DNA of 64,000 nucleotides from JBBARC01 sp040400005 (GTDB lineage Bacteria > Pseudomonadota > Alphaproteobacteria > Acetobacterales > Acetobacteraceae): positions 1 through 64,000 of the forward strand of contig JBBARC010000011.1 in assembly GCA_040400005.1 (NCBI GenBank), in the 5' to 3' direction. Below the pieces are notes generated by a model that saw only the letters and a list, made by a program, of their open reading frames with translations, ran no database searches and was not told where the DNA came from. Within the stretch, counting starts at the first letter, position 1; each line of letters opens with the position of its first letter. This document shows positions 56,833-64,000 of this stretch, piece after piece. A program made the position numbers and the translations under genes.

Positions 56833-59280
56833 CTAGACGTCGAGATTGGCGACTTTGAGGGCATTACCAACAATAAAATCGCGCCGTGGTTCAACCACAT
56901 CGCCCATCAGGGTGGAAAAAATTTGCCCGGCATCTTCGGCATCACCCACTTTAACCTGCAATAACGTGCGGGCCATGGGGTCCAGCGTGGTTTTCCACAA
57001 TTGTTCGGGGTTCATTTCGCCCAAGCCTTTGAAGCGCTGAATGGCCAGGCCGCGGCGGCCTTGTGCCAAAATACGTTCAAACACGGTGGACGGGCCGGCG
57101 CACAAATGTTCGCTTTGGTCGAGTTTTAACCGCGCCGGGGTGCCGAATTTGGCCGCCAGTTGATCGGCGCGATCATTCAGCAAGCGCGCTTCGGCACTGC
57201 GCAGGGTTGGCGGATCAAAGCTGAATTTTTCGCCGACACCACGCACCGTGCGGGCCAAATGCAAACCGGTGGAATCACTGGCCACCAGCCAGCCGCGTTC
57301 GGTCGGGGCTGATACCGCATCAAGGCGGGCGATAAGTGTGCTGGCGCGTTCGGTCGCCCGCCCATGATCGGTGGTCAGCATGCCGGTGATAGCGGCTTGT
57401 TCCAGCACGAACAGCGGCACCGATGTGCCGGCCAGTTGGCGCATGGCGTTATCGGTATCGCGCAGAAATTGGGCTTCGGCCGCGAGATCGGCATTTTCCA
57501 GCGGCGCCTGGTTTTCGTAAGTGAGGCTCGCACCTGATAGCGCTTTATCGAGCAGAAAATCATCCAGAGCGCGATCGTCTTTCAAATACCGTTCATCGTT
57601 GCCGCGTTTGGCGCGGTATAGTGGCGGCTGGGCGATATACAAATGCCCGCGTTCAAGCAATTCCGGCATTTGGCGGAAGAAGAACGTCAGCAGCAATGTG
57701 CGGATATGCGATCCATCCACATCGGCGTCGGTCATGATCACAATGCGGTGGTAGCGCAGCTTGCCGATATCAAAGCCGCCTTGTTCGGGCTCGCCGCGGC
57801 CAATGCCGGTGCCTAACGCGGTGATCAGCGTGCCGATTTCGGCCGATCCCAGCATGCGATCAAAACGCGCACGCTCGACATTAAGAATTTTGCCTTTTAA
57901 CGGCAAAATCGCCTGGCATTTACGGTCGCGCCCCTGTTTGGCAGACCCGCCGGCACTATCGCCTTCGACGATAAAAATTTCAGACAGGGCCGGATCGCGT
58001 TCCTGACAATCGGCGAGTTTGCCAGGCAGGGTTGACACATCCAGCACGCCCTTGCGCCGGGTGAGTTCACGCGCTTTGCGGGCGGCTTCACGGGCCGATG
58101 CCGCATCCATCACTTTTTGAATGATCGCACGGGCTTCTTTGGGGTGGGTTTCAAACCAATGGGCGATGGCATCCGCGGTTACCGCCTGCACCACCGGCTG
58201 CACTTCGCTGCTAACTAGCTTATCTTTGGTTTGGCTGGAAAATTTCGGATCGGGCACTTTAACCGACAACACTGCGGTCATGCCTTCGCGCATATCTTCG
58301 CCAACCAGCGCCAAACTATCTTTTTTGCCCATGCCTTCAGCGTATTTGGAAACAACCCGGGTCATCGCCTGGCGAAAGCCGGCCAAATGGGCGCCACCAT
58401 CGCGCTGCGGGATGTTGTTGGTAAAACACAGCATGGTTTCATGAAAACTATCGTTCCATGATAACGCAAATTCGACACGAATACCCGATGCCACATCATC
58501 CACCGCAACACTCAGCGGCGGATTGAACACCGCCGTTTTGGCGCGATCGAGATATTCAACAAACGCGACCAGCCCGCCGACATAGTGCATGGCGATTTCT
58601 ACCGCCGGGGCGTGGCGTTCGTCGCGCAGCACAATGCGCAAGCCGGAATTGAGAAACGCCAGTTCGCGCAGGCGGCGTTCCAGAATCGATAGATCGAATT
58701 CCAGCTTGGTAAAGGTTTTGGCACTCGCCTTAAAGGTAACCTCGGTGCCCGATGGCGCATCCGATGGCCCCACCACAACCAAAGGGGCGACCGAATCGCC
58801 ATGTTCAAAGCGAATGAAATGTTCCAGGCCGTTGCGCCAGATGCGCACTTCCATCCATTCCGATAGCGCGTTAACCACGGCAGCCCCCACGCCGTGCAGA
58901 CCGCCAGAAACTTTGTAGGAATTTTGGTTAAACTTACCGCCGGCATGCAGGCGCGTCAGCACCACTTCGGCCGCCGAAATGCCTTCTTCGTGGTGCAAAT
59001 CAGTGGGAATACCGCGGCCATCATCGCGCACGGTAACCGACCCATCGCCGTTCAGCGTCAGCGATACCGCATTGGCAAAACCGGCCTGCGCCTCATCTAC
59101 CGCGTTATCGATGATTTCGAACGCCATGTGATGCAGGCCAGAGCCATCATCAGTGTCGCCAATATACATGCCAGGGCGTTTGCGAACGGCATCAAGCCCG
59201 CGCAAAACCGAGATGGAGGCGGCATCATACTCGCCACTTTGGGGGTCGGCCGGGGGCGGAATTTCCGCGGAAGTGGACAT
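56833..59280 (-). CDS. gyrB: DNA gyrase subunit B
   Basis: ATPase subunit of gyrase, which introduces negative supercoils. 815 residues. GHKL ATP-binding block EIIDNAVDEAQAG, then DDGRGIPTDLH, HAGGKFNQNSYKVSGGLHGVG and the TOPRIM motif IFIVEGDSAGGSAKQGRDR with the MTDADVDGSHIR metal site and the PLKGKILNVERARFDRML segment. Full-length, with the gyrase-type (not ParE) insert. ATG 59280 gives the standard start. Gene order is not the dnaA-dnaN-recF-gyrB origin arrangement, so this is not an oriC region. Confidence 0.95.
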   Translation of the reverse strand: MSTSAEIPPPADPQSGEYDAASISVLRGLDAVRKRPGMYIGDTDDGSGLHHMAFEIIDNAVDEAQAGFANAVSLTLNGDGSVTVRDDGRGIPTDLHHEEGISAAEVVLTRLHAGGKFNQNSYKVSGGLHGVGAAVVNALSEWMEVRIWRNGLEHFIRFEHGDSVAPLVVVGPSDAPSGTEVTFKASAKTFTKLEFDLSILERRLRELAFLNSGLRIVLRDERHAPAVEIAMHYVGGLVAFVEYLDRAKTAVFNPPLSVAVDDVASGIRVEFALSWNDSFHETMLCFTNNIPQRDGGAHLAGFRQAMTRVVSKYAEGMGKKDSLALVGEDMREGMTAVLSVKVPDPKFSSQTKDKLVSSEVQPVVQAVTADAIAHWFETHPKEARAIIQKVMDAASAREAARKARELTRRKGVLDVSTLPGKLADCQERDPALSEIFIVEGDSAGGSAKQGRDRKCQAILPLKGKILNVERARFDRMLGSAEIGTLITALGTGIGRGEPEQGGFDIGKLRYHRIVIMTDADVDGSHIRTLLLTFFFRQMPELLERGHLYIAQPPLYRAKRGNDERYLKDDRALDDFLLDKALSGASLTYENQAPLENADLAAEAQFLRDTDNAMRQLAGTSVPLFVLEQAAITGMLTTDHGRATERASTLIARLDAVSAPTERGWLVASDSTGLHLARTVRGVGEKFSFDPPTLRSAEARLLNDRADQLAAKFGTPARLKLDQSEHLCAGPSTVFERILAQGRRGLAIQRFKGLGEMNPEQLWKTTLDPMARTLLQVKVGDAEDAGQIFSTLMGDVVEPRRDFIVGNALKVANLDV

Positions 59281-59361
59281 ACGGAAAAATAAGCTCCGGG
59301 ATGAGACAGTTGATCGAGAATCTATACCCGAAGCCGGCCCAAAAGGCGAGGCCGGGTAAGA

Positions 59362-59550
59362 AAGGCCAGGGGCTTTGCCCCTGGACCCCATTAAAGGCGC
59401 GCCTTTAAAATCCGCTTATTTGGGTTTTGGGGGAAGGGGGCCAGCACGTGTGTTGCGCGACCTCAGTCGGCCCCCTTCCCCCAAAACCCAAGTAGAGGGT
59501 TCTAAGGGCGAGCCCTTAGTGGGGGTCGAGGGGGCGAAGCCCCTCGCCTT
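59362..59550. repeat. Long imperfect palindrome between gyrB and the POTRA gene (about 189 bp)
   Basis: Arms GGTTTTGGGGGAAGGGGGCC and GGCCCCCTTCCCCCAAAACC are exact inverted copies, extended outward by imperfect pairing and small hairpins (GGGGCTTTGCCCC, TAAGGGCGAGCCCTTA, GGGGCGAAGCCCC). Probably forms a very strong cruciform or RNA structure. It lies in the gyrB leader (minus strand), upstream of its start at 59280. Confidence 0.85.
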
Positions 59551-59558
59551 CCTTAACC

Positions 59559-60143
59559 TCACCCACCTTTAGCGCCGCCTTCGGTTATGGTCCAGATCAC
59601 ATCGTAGGTGCCATCTGCGTTTTTGCGGTTTTCACCGGCGATGGCGCCGTTGACCTTTTTGGTATCGTAAACGCTTTTGATGGCTTTTTGCACTTCGGCA
59701 ATTTTTTCGTTGGTAAGCTCATCACCGGGTTTCATATTGGCGGCTTGCATCAGGGCCGCGGTGGGCACGGCTTTGTTCCCGACGAACTGCATTTCGTGCA
59801 GCTTGGGGTGCACCATGGTGACGGTGGGTGGTGGCGGCGGCACTTCTTCTAGTGCGAACACGGCATTGTAACGGCCTTCGGTGCTGGGCAGCAGGGTAAC
59901 TTTGCGGCGCAGGCCGATATTGGCGGCATCGTATAGGGCGGCGATGGCGGCATCATCGGCCTTAAGATCGTCTGGTGACACTTTGGCGCCGTGATGCACC
60001 TTGATGGCGGCGGTGAGTTTATCCAGGCTGATCAGTTTATTGCCGGTGATCACCACTTTGTTGATGGTGTAGGTGGCAGCGTTGGCGGCGACTGGCGCCA
60101 AGAAACTTGCGGCCAAAAGGGTTGCTGTCAAAATTTTGCGCAT
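59559..60143 (-). CDS. Small exported protein with POTRA-like domains
   Basis: About 194 residues with a signal peptide (ILTATLLAASFLAPVAANA). The mature part contains two short POTRA-like units: TYTINKVVITGNKLISLDKL...LKADDAAIAALYDAAN and KLHEMQFVGNKAVPTAALMQAAN with KPGDELTNEKIAEVQKAIKSVYDTKK. These match the opening of BamA/TolB-type polypeptide-transport-associated domains, but no beta-barrel follows. Probably a periplasmic accessory protein. Found upstream of gyrB on the same strand with the long palindrome between. ATG 60143 chosen for the signal peptide. Confidence 0.7.
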   Translation of the reverse strand: MRKILTATLLAASFLAPVAANAATYTINKVVITGNKLISLDKLTAAIKVHHGAKVSPDDLKADDAAIAALYDAANIGLRRKVTLLPSTEGRYNAVFALEEVPPPPPTVTMVHPKLHEMQFVGNKAVPTAALMQAANMKPGDELTNEKIAEVQKAIKSVYDTKKVNGAIAGENRKNADGTYDVIWTITEGGAKGG

Positions 60144-60235
60144 CGGGCGTTTCCCGCTTTGTGGTTGAGATAAATGCAAACTTATGCCTGCCCGATCGCG
60201 CCTTTGGGGTCAACCAAAACGCTCAAATAAAACGC

Positions 60236-60976
60236 TTAAACAACCGGGGCAGAAGCCGGTGCCGGCAGAGTCAGCGCATGCAAGAGTACGGCCGCCGCCT
60301 GCGCCACGTTCAGGCTTTGCATGGGGCCACGCGGCTCCACCCGCACTTCGCGCCGGCAGGCGGCCAGCACCGCCGGGCTTACCCCGTTTTCTTCGTTGCC
60401 CAGCACCAGCGCCACCGGCCGATCGCGCGGCAGGCTTTCCAGGCGCATGGCGCTAGTGCCCAAGCCCGCAGCCACCGTGCGGTAATGCGGCGTCAGCGCC
60501 GACAGGGCCGCCGGTAAATCGCGGGTTTTGTGAATACGCAAATGCTCCATCGCCCCTTCCGCCGTGCGGTAGGCGGCATCCGATGGCATGGCACCCCACG
60601 GCACCTCGTGAATAAGCAGATCTTTGACGCCGAAAAAAGCAGCTGACCGGGCGATGGCGCCAAGGTTATGCGGGTTAGCGACGCCATCTAACACCAGCAG
60701 CAACGGCGCAATGGGCGGCGCTTTGCGGTCGAAAATCGGGATATATCGTGGTTTTACCACGGCCGCGATCCCACCATGGTGGGCGGTGCCGGCGGCGCGC
60801 GCCATCTCATCGGGCGGTAATTCGCGGTACGGCCGTTTGGTGCGCGCCATTTCAGCGCACCAATGCCCCACGGTTTGGCGGGCCGCCTGGGTGTAAAACA
60901 GCCGCAGCACATCCGCCCCGCGCACGCGAAACAGGGCGCCAACGGCATTGGCGCCGCAGATAATTTCGTTTTCCAT
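60236..60976 (-). CDS. SpoU/TrmH-family RNA 2'-O-methyltransferase (RlmB-like)
   Basis: 246 residues with the SPOUT trefoil-knot motifs: LLVLDGVANPHNLGAIARSAAFFG (motif 1), VALVLGNEENGVSPAVLAACRREV (motif 2) and VEPRGPMQSLNVAQAAAVLLHAL (motif 3, SLNVAxAxA). The N-terminal L7Ae/substrate-binding domain (EIICGANAVGALFRVRG) resembles RlmB. It methylates ribose of a guanosine in 23S rRNA or tRNA. ATG 60976 fits the domain; in-frame codons upstream run into the palindromic repeat and are not coding. Divergent from the pseudouridine synthase. Confidence 0.88.
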   Translation of the reverse strand: MENEIICGANAVGALFRVRGADVLRLFYTQAARQTVGHWCAEMARTKRPYRELPPDEMARAAGTAHHGGIAAVVKPRYIPIFDRKAPPIAPLLLVLDGVANPHNLGAIARSAAFFGVKDLLIHEVPWGAMPSDAAYRTAEGAMEHLRIHKTRDLPAALSALTPHYRTVAAGLGTSAMRLESLPRDRPVALVLGNEENGVSPAVLAACRREVRVEPRGPMQSLNVAQAAAVLLHALTLPAPASAPVV

Positions 60977-61030
60977 CAACGCCGCTTCCAACGCATCGGC
61001 CTTGCTGTCAATGTTTGGCGTGATGGTGCC

Positions 61031-61220
61031 CAGGGTAATCGGGCGAAAGGAAGACTCTTCTTTTTCTGAAGAAAAAGAAGCAAAAAGACTTTTGTAATGC
61101 TCGGCCTGGGGCAACCCTGCCACCGCATTCTCCGAACCAACGTCAAAAAAGTCTTTTTTGTTTCTTTTTTCGGAAGTCAAAAAGAAAGTTCTTACTTTTT
61201 TCCTTCACCTGATGGCCCTG
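61031..61220. repeat. Palindromic intergenic element, copy F (190 bp)
   Basis: CAGGGTAATCGGGCG at the left, CACCTGATGGCCCTG at the right, with the same arms (CTTTTTCTGAAGAAAAAGAA, right version CGGAAGTC) and core CGGCCTGGGGCAACCCTGCC...CATTCTCCGAACCAACG as copy D. It ends two bases before the ATG of the pseudouridine synthase, so the leader of that gene lies wholly inside the repeat. Confidence 0.9.
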
Positions 61221-61222
61221 TC

Positions 61223-61879
61223 ATGTTGCCAGTTTTATTTAGCGATCAGCGTTTTGTCGTGTTTGATAAGCCCGCCGGCTTGCCGGTGCATGGCGGGCCG
61301 CGCGGTGGGCCGTGCGTGGAAGATTATTTTCCGCAAATCTCGCGCCGTAAAGATGGGCCATGGCTGGCGCACCGGCTGGATGCCGATACCAGCGGCTGCC
61401 TGGTGGTGGCCTTGCGGCGGGCGGCGTTGCTGGCAGCCCAAGCGGAATTTGCCGCCGGCCGCGCCCGCAAAATATACTGGGCGGTGGTGGCGGGGGTGCC
61501 AGCGGCGCATACCGGGACGCTGGAAAGCCATTTGCGCAAGGTCAGTTCGCCTGCCGGGTGGCGCATGGTTGCCGGCAAAACCGGCGATCGCGCGATCACC
61601 GATTGGCGGGTGCTGGGCCACGATGGGGCACAGTCGGTGCTTGAATTGCGCCCGCACACCGGGCGCACGCACCAGCTGCGCGTGCAGTGCGCGGCGGCCG
61701 GCTTTGCCATTTTGGGCGACCCGATTTATGGCCCCCAGGCAAACGACACGCCGGAGCCAGGCGGTAAATTGATGTTACTGGCGCGGTCGGTTGCGTTGGA
61801 TCTCGACCCGCCGGTTACCGCCACCGCCCCGCCGCCGCCGCATATGGCGGCGGTTTTGGCGCGGCTTGGCGTGGGATAA
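61223..61879 (+). CDS. RluA-family pseudouridine synthase
   Basis: 218 residues. It isomerises uridine to pseudouridine in rRNA or tRNA. The catalytic block HRLDADTSGCLVVAL contains the Asp of HRLDxxTSG; PAGLPVHGG precedes it and GRTHQLRVQCAAAG follows, all diagnostic of the RluA group. It has no S4 domain, like RluA/TruC. ATG 61223 begins immediately after the palindromic repeat; no clear Shine-Dalgarno is present. Confidence 0.9.
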   Translation: MLPVLFSDQRFVVFDKPAGLPVHGGPRGGPCVEDYFPQISRRKDGPWLAHRLDADTSGCLVVALRRAALLAAQAEFAAGRARKIYWAVVAGVPAAHTGTLESHLRKVSSPAGWRMVAGKTGDRAITDWRVLGHDGAQSVLELRPHTGRTHQLRVQCAAAGFAILGDPIYGPQANDTPEPGGKLMLLARSVALDLDPPVTATAPPPPHMAAVLARLGVG

Positions 61880-61883
61880 TGCG

Positions 61884-62432
61884 CTAGTGACCGCGGCGGT
61901 TGGCAGCCACTTCCTCAGGCGTTAGCCGCAGCCAGTAATAAATATGGTATTGCGGCCCAGTCACATTCCCGCGCGTGGGAAAAATGAAACTGATCGGGTC
62001 GCCGGTCACCTGCACGCTATCAGCGTTGGTGGGAAACGCCACGTGTTCAGTGATTTCGCGGCGGTCGATCACGGCGCCGTCTTTAACAATCCCCACGCCG
62101 TAAACCACGTCAGCGGTGCGGCCTTGGGCTGCCGGCCCGCGGGTGACCAGCATTTGCACCTGGGCGTGGGCGGCAAGGGTGGGTTTGCCCATGGTGCCGC
62201 GGCAATTGCCGCCAACGTTGATCAGCCGCACCGACAGCACCAAATCGGTGAGGTCGCGCCCGGTATCGCGGTAGCGCGACACGCTGGCGGCATCGGGCAC
62301 CAAACTCACAATCGGGCATTGCGGGGCAAGTTCTTCGGCGTCGTTGGTGCAGGCGGCAAGGGTGGTCAGGGCGACCAAGGCGACAAGAGGGGCCACGATG
62401 GGCGCGGCAAGCCGCAGGTTGTTTGGGCGCAT
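61884..62432 (-). CDS. Exported lipoprotein of unknown function
   Basis: 182 residues. The N-terminal signal ends with a lipobox-like TTLAACTND, so Cys28 is the likely lipidated residue. The mature domain is beta-rich (VSRYRDTGRDLTDLVLSVRLINVGGNC, TRGPAAQGRTADVVYGVGIVKDGAV, PTRGNVTGPQYHIYYWLRLTPEE). I recognise no family. The frame continues 133 codons upstream with no coding character, so ATG 62432 is preferred. Divergent from ispH. Confidence 0.7.
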   Translation of the reverse strand: MRPNNLRLAAPIVAPLVALVALTTLAACTNDAEELAPQCPIVSLVPDAASVSRYRDTGRDLTDLVLSVRLINVGGNCRGTMGKPTLAAHAQVQMLVTRGPAAQGRTADVVYGVGIVKDGAVIDRREITEHVAFPTNADSVQVTGDPISFIFPTRGNVTGPQYHIYYWLRLTPEEVAANRRGH

Positions 62433-62546
62433 AATGGCTCCGCTTCCGCAAAATGGGGGGATTGCGATTTTGCACCGCACCCGCCACTGCGGCATAATGC
62501 CTTGCGTGATACGACGTAAAGCCCAGCACAAGGCGCCGCCCTCCCC

Positions 62547-62582
62547 ATGCCCGATACGATGCCCGATACCATGCCCGAAATC
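62547..62582. repeat. 12-bp tandem repeat at the start of ispH
   Basis: ATGCCCGATACG, ATGCCCGATACC and a decayed ATGCCCGAAATC. Each unit begins with an in-frame ATG, so ispH has three alternative start codons, at 62547, 62559 and 62571. Confidence 0.9.
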
Positions 62583-63533
62583 TCCCCTGTTATCAGCACC
62601 CTGCCGCCTTTGCGGGTGATCCTCGCCGGCCCGCGCGGCTTTTGCGCCGGCGTCGATCGCGCGATTCGCGTGGTCGAAGAAGCCCTGCGGCGCTACGGCG
62701 CGCCAGTGTATGTGCGCCACGAAATTGTGCACAACCGCACCGTGGTCGAGGAGCTGGAGGCCAAGGGTGCCATTTTTGTCGAAGAGCTCGACGAAGTGCC
62801 AGCCGATGCCCACGTGGTGTTTTCCGCCCACGGCGTGCCGAAATCGGTGCCGGAAGAAGCCCAGCGCCGGCGGTTGGCCTGGCTAGATGCGACCTGCCCG
62901 CTGGTCAGCAAAGTGCACCGCGAGGCCGAGCGGCATTTTGGCGAAACCCGCCATATTCTCATGATCGGCCATGCCGGCCACCCGGAAGTGATTGGCACCA
63001 TGGGCCAGTTGCCGCCGGGTGCGGTGACCCTGGTGCAGAACGCGGCGGAAGCAAAGGCGGTTGTGGCGGATGCCGAAAAACTGGCATTTATTACGCAAAC
63101 GACATTATCGGTCGATGATACCGCGGAAATCATCGATATTTTGCGCGCCCGCTTCCCCCATATCGAAGGGCCCAAGCGCGAAGACATTTGCTACGCCACC
63201 ACCAACCGCCAGGCAGCCGTCAAGGCCATAGCGCAAGATTGCGACTTGCTGATTGTTATTGGCAGCCCGAATTCTTCTAATTCGTTGCGGTTACGCGAAG
63301 TGGCCGAACGTGCGGGTGCTGGGCGCGCGGTGCTGGTGCCGAAAGTTGCGGAAATGGATTTTGCCCTGCTGGACGGGGTAAAATCGGTGGGCATTACCGC
63401 CGGTGCCAGTGCGCCAGAAAGCCTGGTGCAGGAAGTGCTGGCAGCCTTGGCCCAGCGTTACACCCTGCAAACCGAAGAACGCCAGGTAACACAGGAAGAT
63501 GTGATTTTTAAACTGCCTTACCCGCTGGGTTAA
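62547..63533 (+). CDS. ispH: 4-hydroxy-3-methylbut-2-enyl diphosphate reductase
   Basis: Last step of the non-mevalonate isoprenoid pathway, giving IPP and DMAPP. 328 residues. The Fe-S Cys residues are in GPRGFCAGVDRAIRVV, DATCPLVSKVHRE and DICYATTNRQ, and the family motifs YVRHEIVHNRTVVEEL, FSAHGVPKSV and IVIGSPNSSNSLRL are intact. Normal length. The N-terminus starts with a 12-bp tandem repeat, so the first dozen residues (MPDTMPDTMPE) are probably not conserved. Confidence 0.96.
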   Translation: MPDTMPDTMPEISPVISTLPPLRVILAGPRGFCAGVDRAIRVVEEALRRYGAPVYVRHEIVHNRTVVEELEAKGAIFVEELDEVPADAHVVFSAHGVPKSVPEEAQRRRLAWLDATCPLVSKVHREAERHFGETRHILMIGHAGHPEVIGTMGQLPPGAVTLVQNAAEAKAVVADAEKLAFITQTTLSVDDTAEIIDILRARFPHIEGPKREDICYATTNRQAAVKAIAQDCDLLIVIGSPNSSNSLRLREVAERAGAGRAVLVPKVAEMDFALLDGVKSVGITAGASAPESLVQEVLAALAQRYTLQTEERQVTQEDVIFKLPYPLG

Positions 63534-63554
63534 ATTTAGGGTTTTGGGTGCGGC

Positions 63555-64000
63555 ATGGCGGTTTACACAGATGTCTCCGATGAGGCGCTGCGCGCGTTTC
63601 TCAGCGATTACGATATTGGCACACTGGTCGCCTATCGCGGCATTGCCGAAGGGGTAGAAAACAGCAATTTTTCCCTGCGCACCACGGCCGGCGATTTTAT
63701 CCTAACGCTGTACGAAAAGCGGGTGGAGCCAGCAGATTTGCCGTGGTTCATTGGGCTGATGCGCCATTTGGCCGCACACGGTATCGATTGCCCGCTGCCC
63801 GTGGTGGCACGCGATGGCGAAGCATTGCGCCGGTTGTGTGATAAGCATGCTGCCATCACCACGTTTTTGCCAGGCGTATGGCCGCGCCGGGTGAATGTGG
63901 CACAATGCCGCGAATTGGGGGTGGTGCTGGCACGTTTGCACAAAGCCGGGCACGATTTTGCCCCCACCAGGCAAAATGCGCTGGGCCCGCACGGTTGGGC
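63555..64000 (+). CDS. thrB: Homoserine kinase (partial, runs off the window)
   Basis: N-terminal part of about 148 residues of the ThrB type that resembles aminoglycoside phosphotransferases. It contains DEALRAFLSDYDIGTLVAYRG, EGVENSNFSLRTTAGDFILTLYEKR and PDLPWFIGLMRHLAAHGIDCPLP. Phosphorylates homoserine for threonine synthesis. Begins at ATG 63555, 21 bases after ispH stop, so possibly co-transcribed. The catalytic and metal-binding loops lie beyond position 64000. Confidence 0.88.
   Translation, partial: MAVYTDVSDEALRAFLSDYDIGTLVAYRGIAEGVENSNFSLRTTAGDFILTLYEKRVEPADLPWFIGLMRHLAAHGIDCPLPVVARDGEALRRLCDKHAAITTFLPGVWPRRVNVAQCRELGVVLARLHKAGHDFAPTRQNALGPHGW

Noticed and set aside
56833..60143. 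Replication origin near gyrB
   Set aside because: No dnaA, dnaN or recF beside it and no cluster of DnaA boxes seen; the palindrome at 59362 alone is not evidence.
60976..61180. N-terminal extension of the RlmB-like methyltransferase (and similar extensions of hemF, the pseudouridine synthase and the zinc-ribbon gene)
   Set aside because: The extra codons translate the palindromic repeat (Lys/Phe/Ser-rich) and are not part of the conserved domains.
1..64000. tRNA or rRNA genes
   Set aside because: I read for GGTTCGAATCC-type T-arms and conserved rRNA blocks and did not find a convincing one; a dedicated tRNA scan would be decisive.

Overview
The window is a dense, high-GC (about 60% or more by eye) bacterial chromosome segment with about 51 supportable genes, no rRNA, no tRNA that I could recognise and no CRISPR array. 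Several families point to an alphaproteobacterium: an F1Fo-ATPase zeta-type inhibitor (DUF1476), a TIGR02300/FYDL-motif protein, a Bpt-type arginyl/leucyl-protein transferase, an IalB-like protein next to rlmN, PhaR, and a y4hA-like Ca2+/H+ antiporter. Gene content and repeat style make me favour Rhodospirillales/Acetobacteraceae, but that placement is inference.

Layout. 0-8.2 kb: a form II-type molybdopterin hydroxylase large subunit, a zinc-ribbon membrane protein, hemF, the zeta subunit, a SnoaL-like gene remnant, a secreted beta-helix protein, and a cation/H+ antiporter with a small coupled gene. 8.2-16.3 kb: surface-glycan genes (GT2, methyltransferase, GT87-like, GT4, a Tat-exported alpha/alpha-toroid protein) interrupted by an arsenic operon arsR-arsC-aquaporin, then a dienelactone hydrolase. 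16.3-23.8 kb: PAP2 phosphatase, DUF1329, TIGR02300, IalB-like, rlmN, chemoreceptor, 2OG-Fe(II) hydroxylase. 23.8-35 kb: one long minus-strand cluster with an ABC exporter carrying a degenerate peptidase-like domain, an HlyD adaptor, a Sel1-repeat protein, a 983-residue double glycosyltransferase, a ChW-like-domain protein and a GT4 enzyme. This is the best candidate in the window for a little-described system (export coupled to glycosylation).

35-50 kb: GNAT-RDD pair, bpt, a VWA protein, phaR, an XRE regulator, an aldehyde dehydrogenase, a second dienelactone hydrolase, a YHS protein, a GspE-N/AAA ATPase, a Phd/VapC toxin-antitoxin pair, transketolase and typA. 50-54 kb: SDR, then a compact atypical islet with an orphan exported protein and a possible Tse2-like toxin pair coupled to a methyltransferase. 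54-64 kb: acyl-CoA synthetase, acyltransferase, gyrB, a POTRA-like mini protein, an RlmB-like methyltransferase, a pseudouridine synthase, a lipoprotein, ispH and a partial thrB.

The strongest non-genic signal is repeated DNA. Six copies (three full length at about 190 bp) of a palindromic element with 15-bp terminal inverted repeats lie only between genes. A second family has two copies of about 150 bp with GTGGGTTTTAACCCAC ends. There are also two other long palindromes and at least eight short tandem arrays, four of them 12-bp in-frame arrays at the very ends of proteins.
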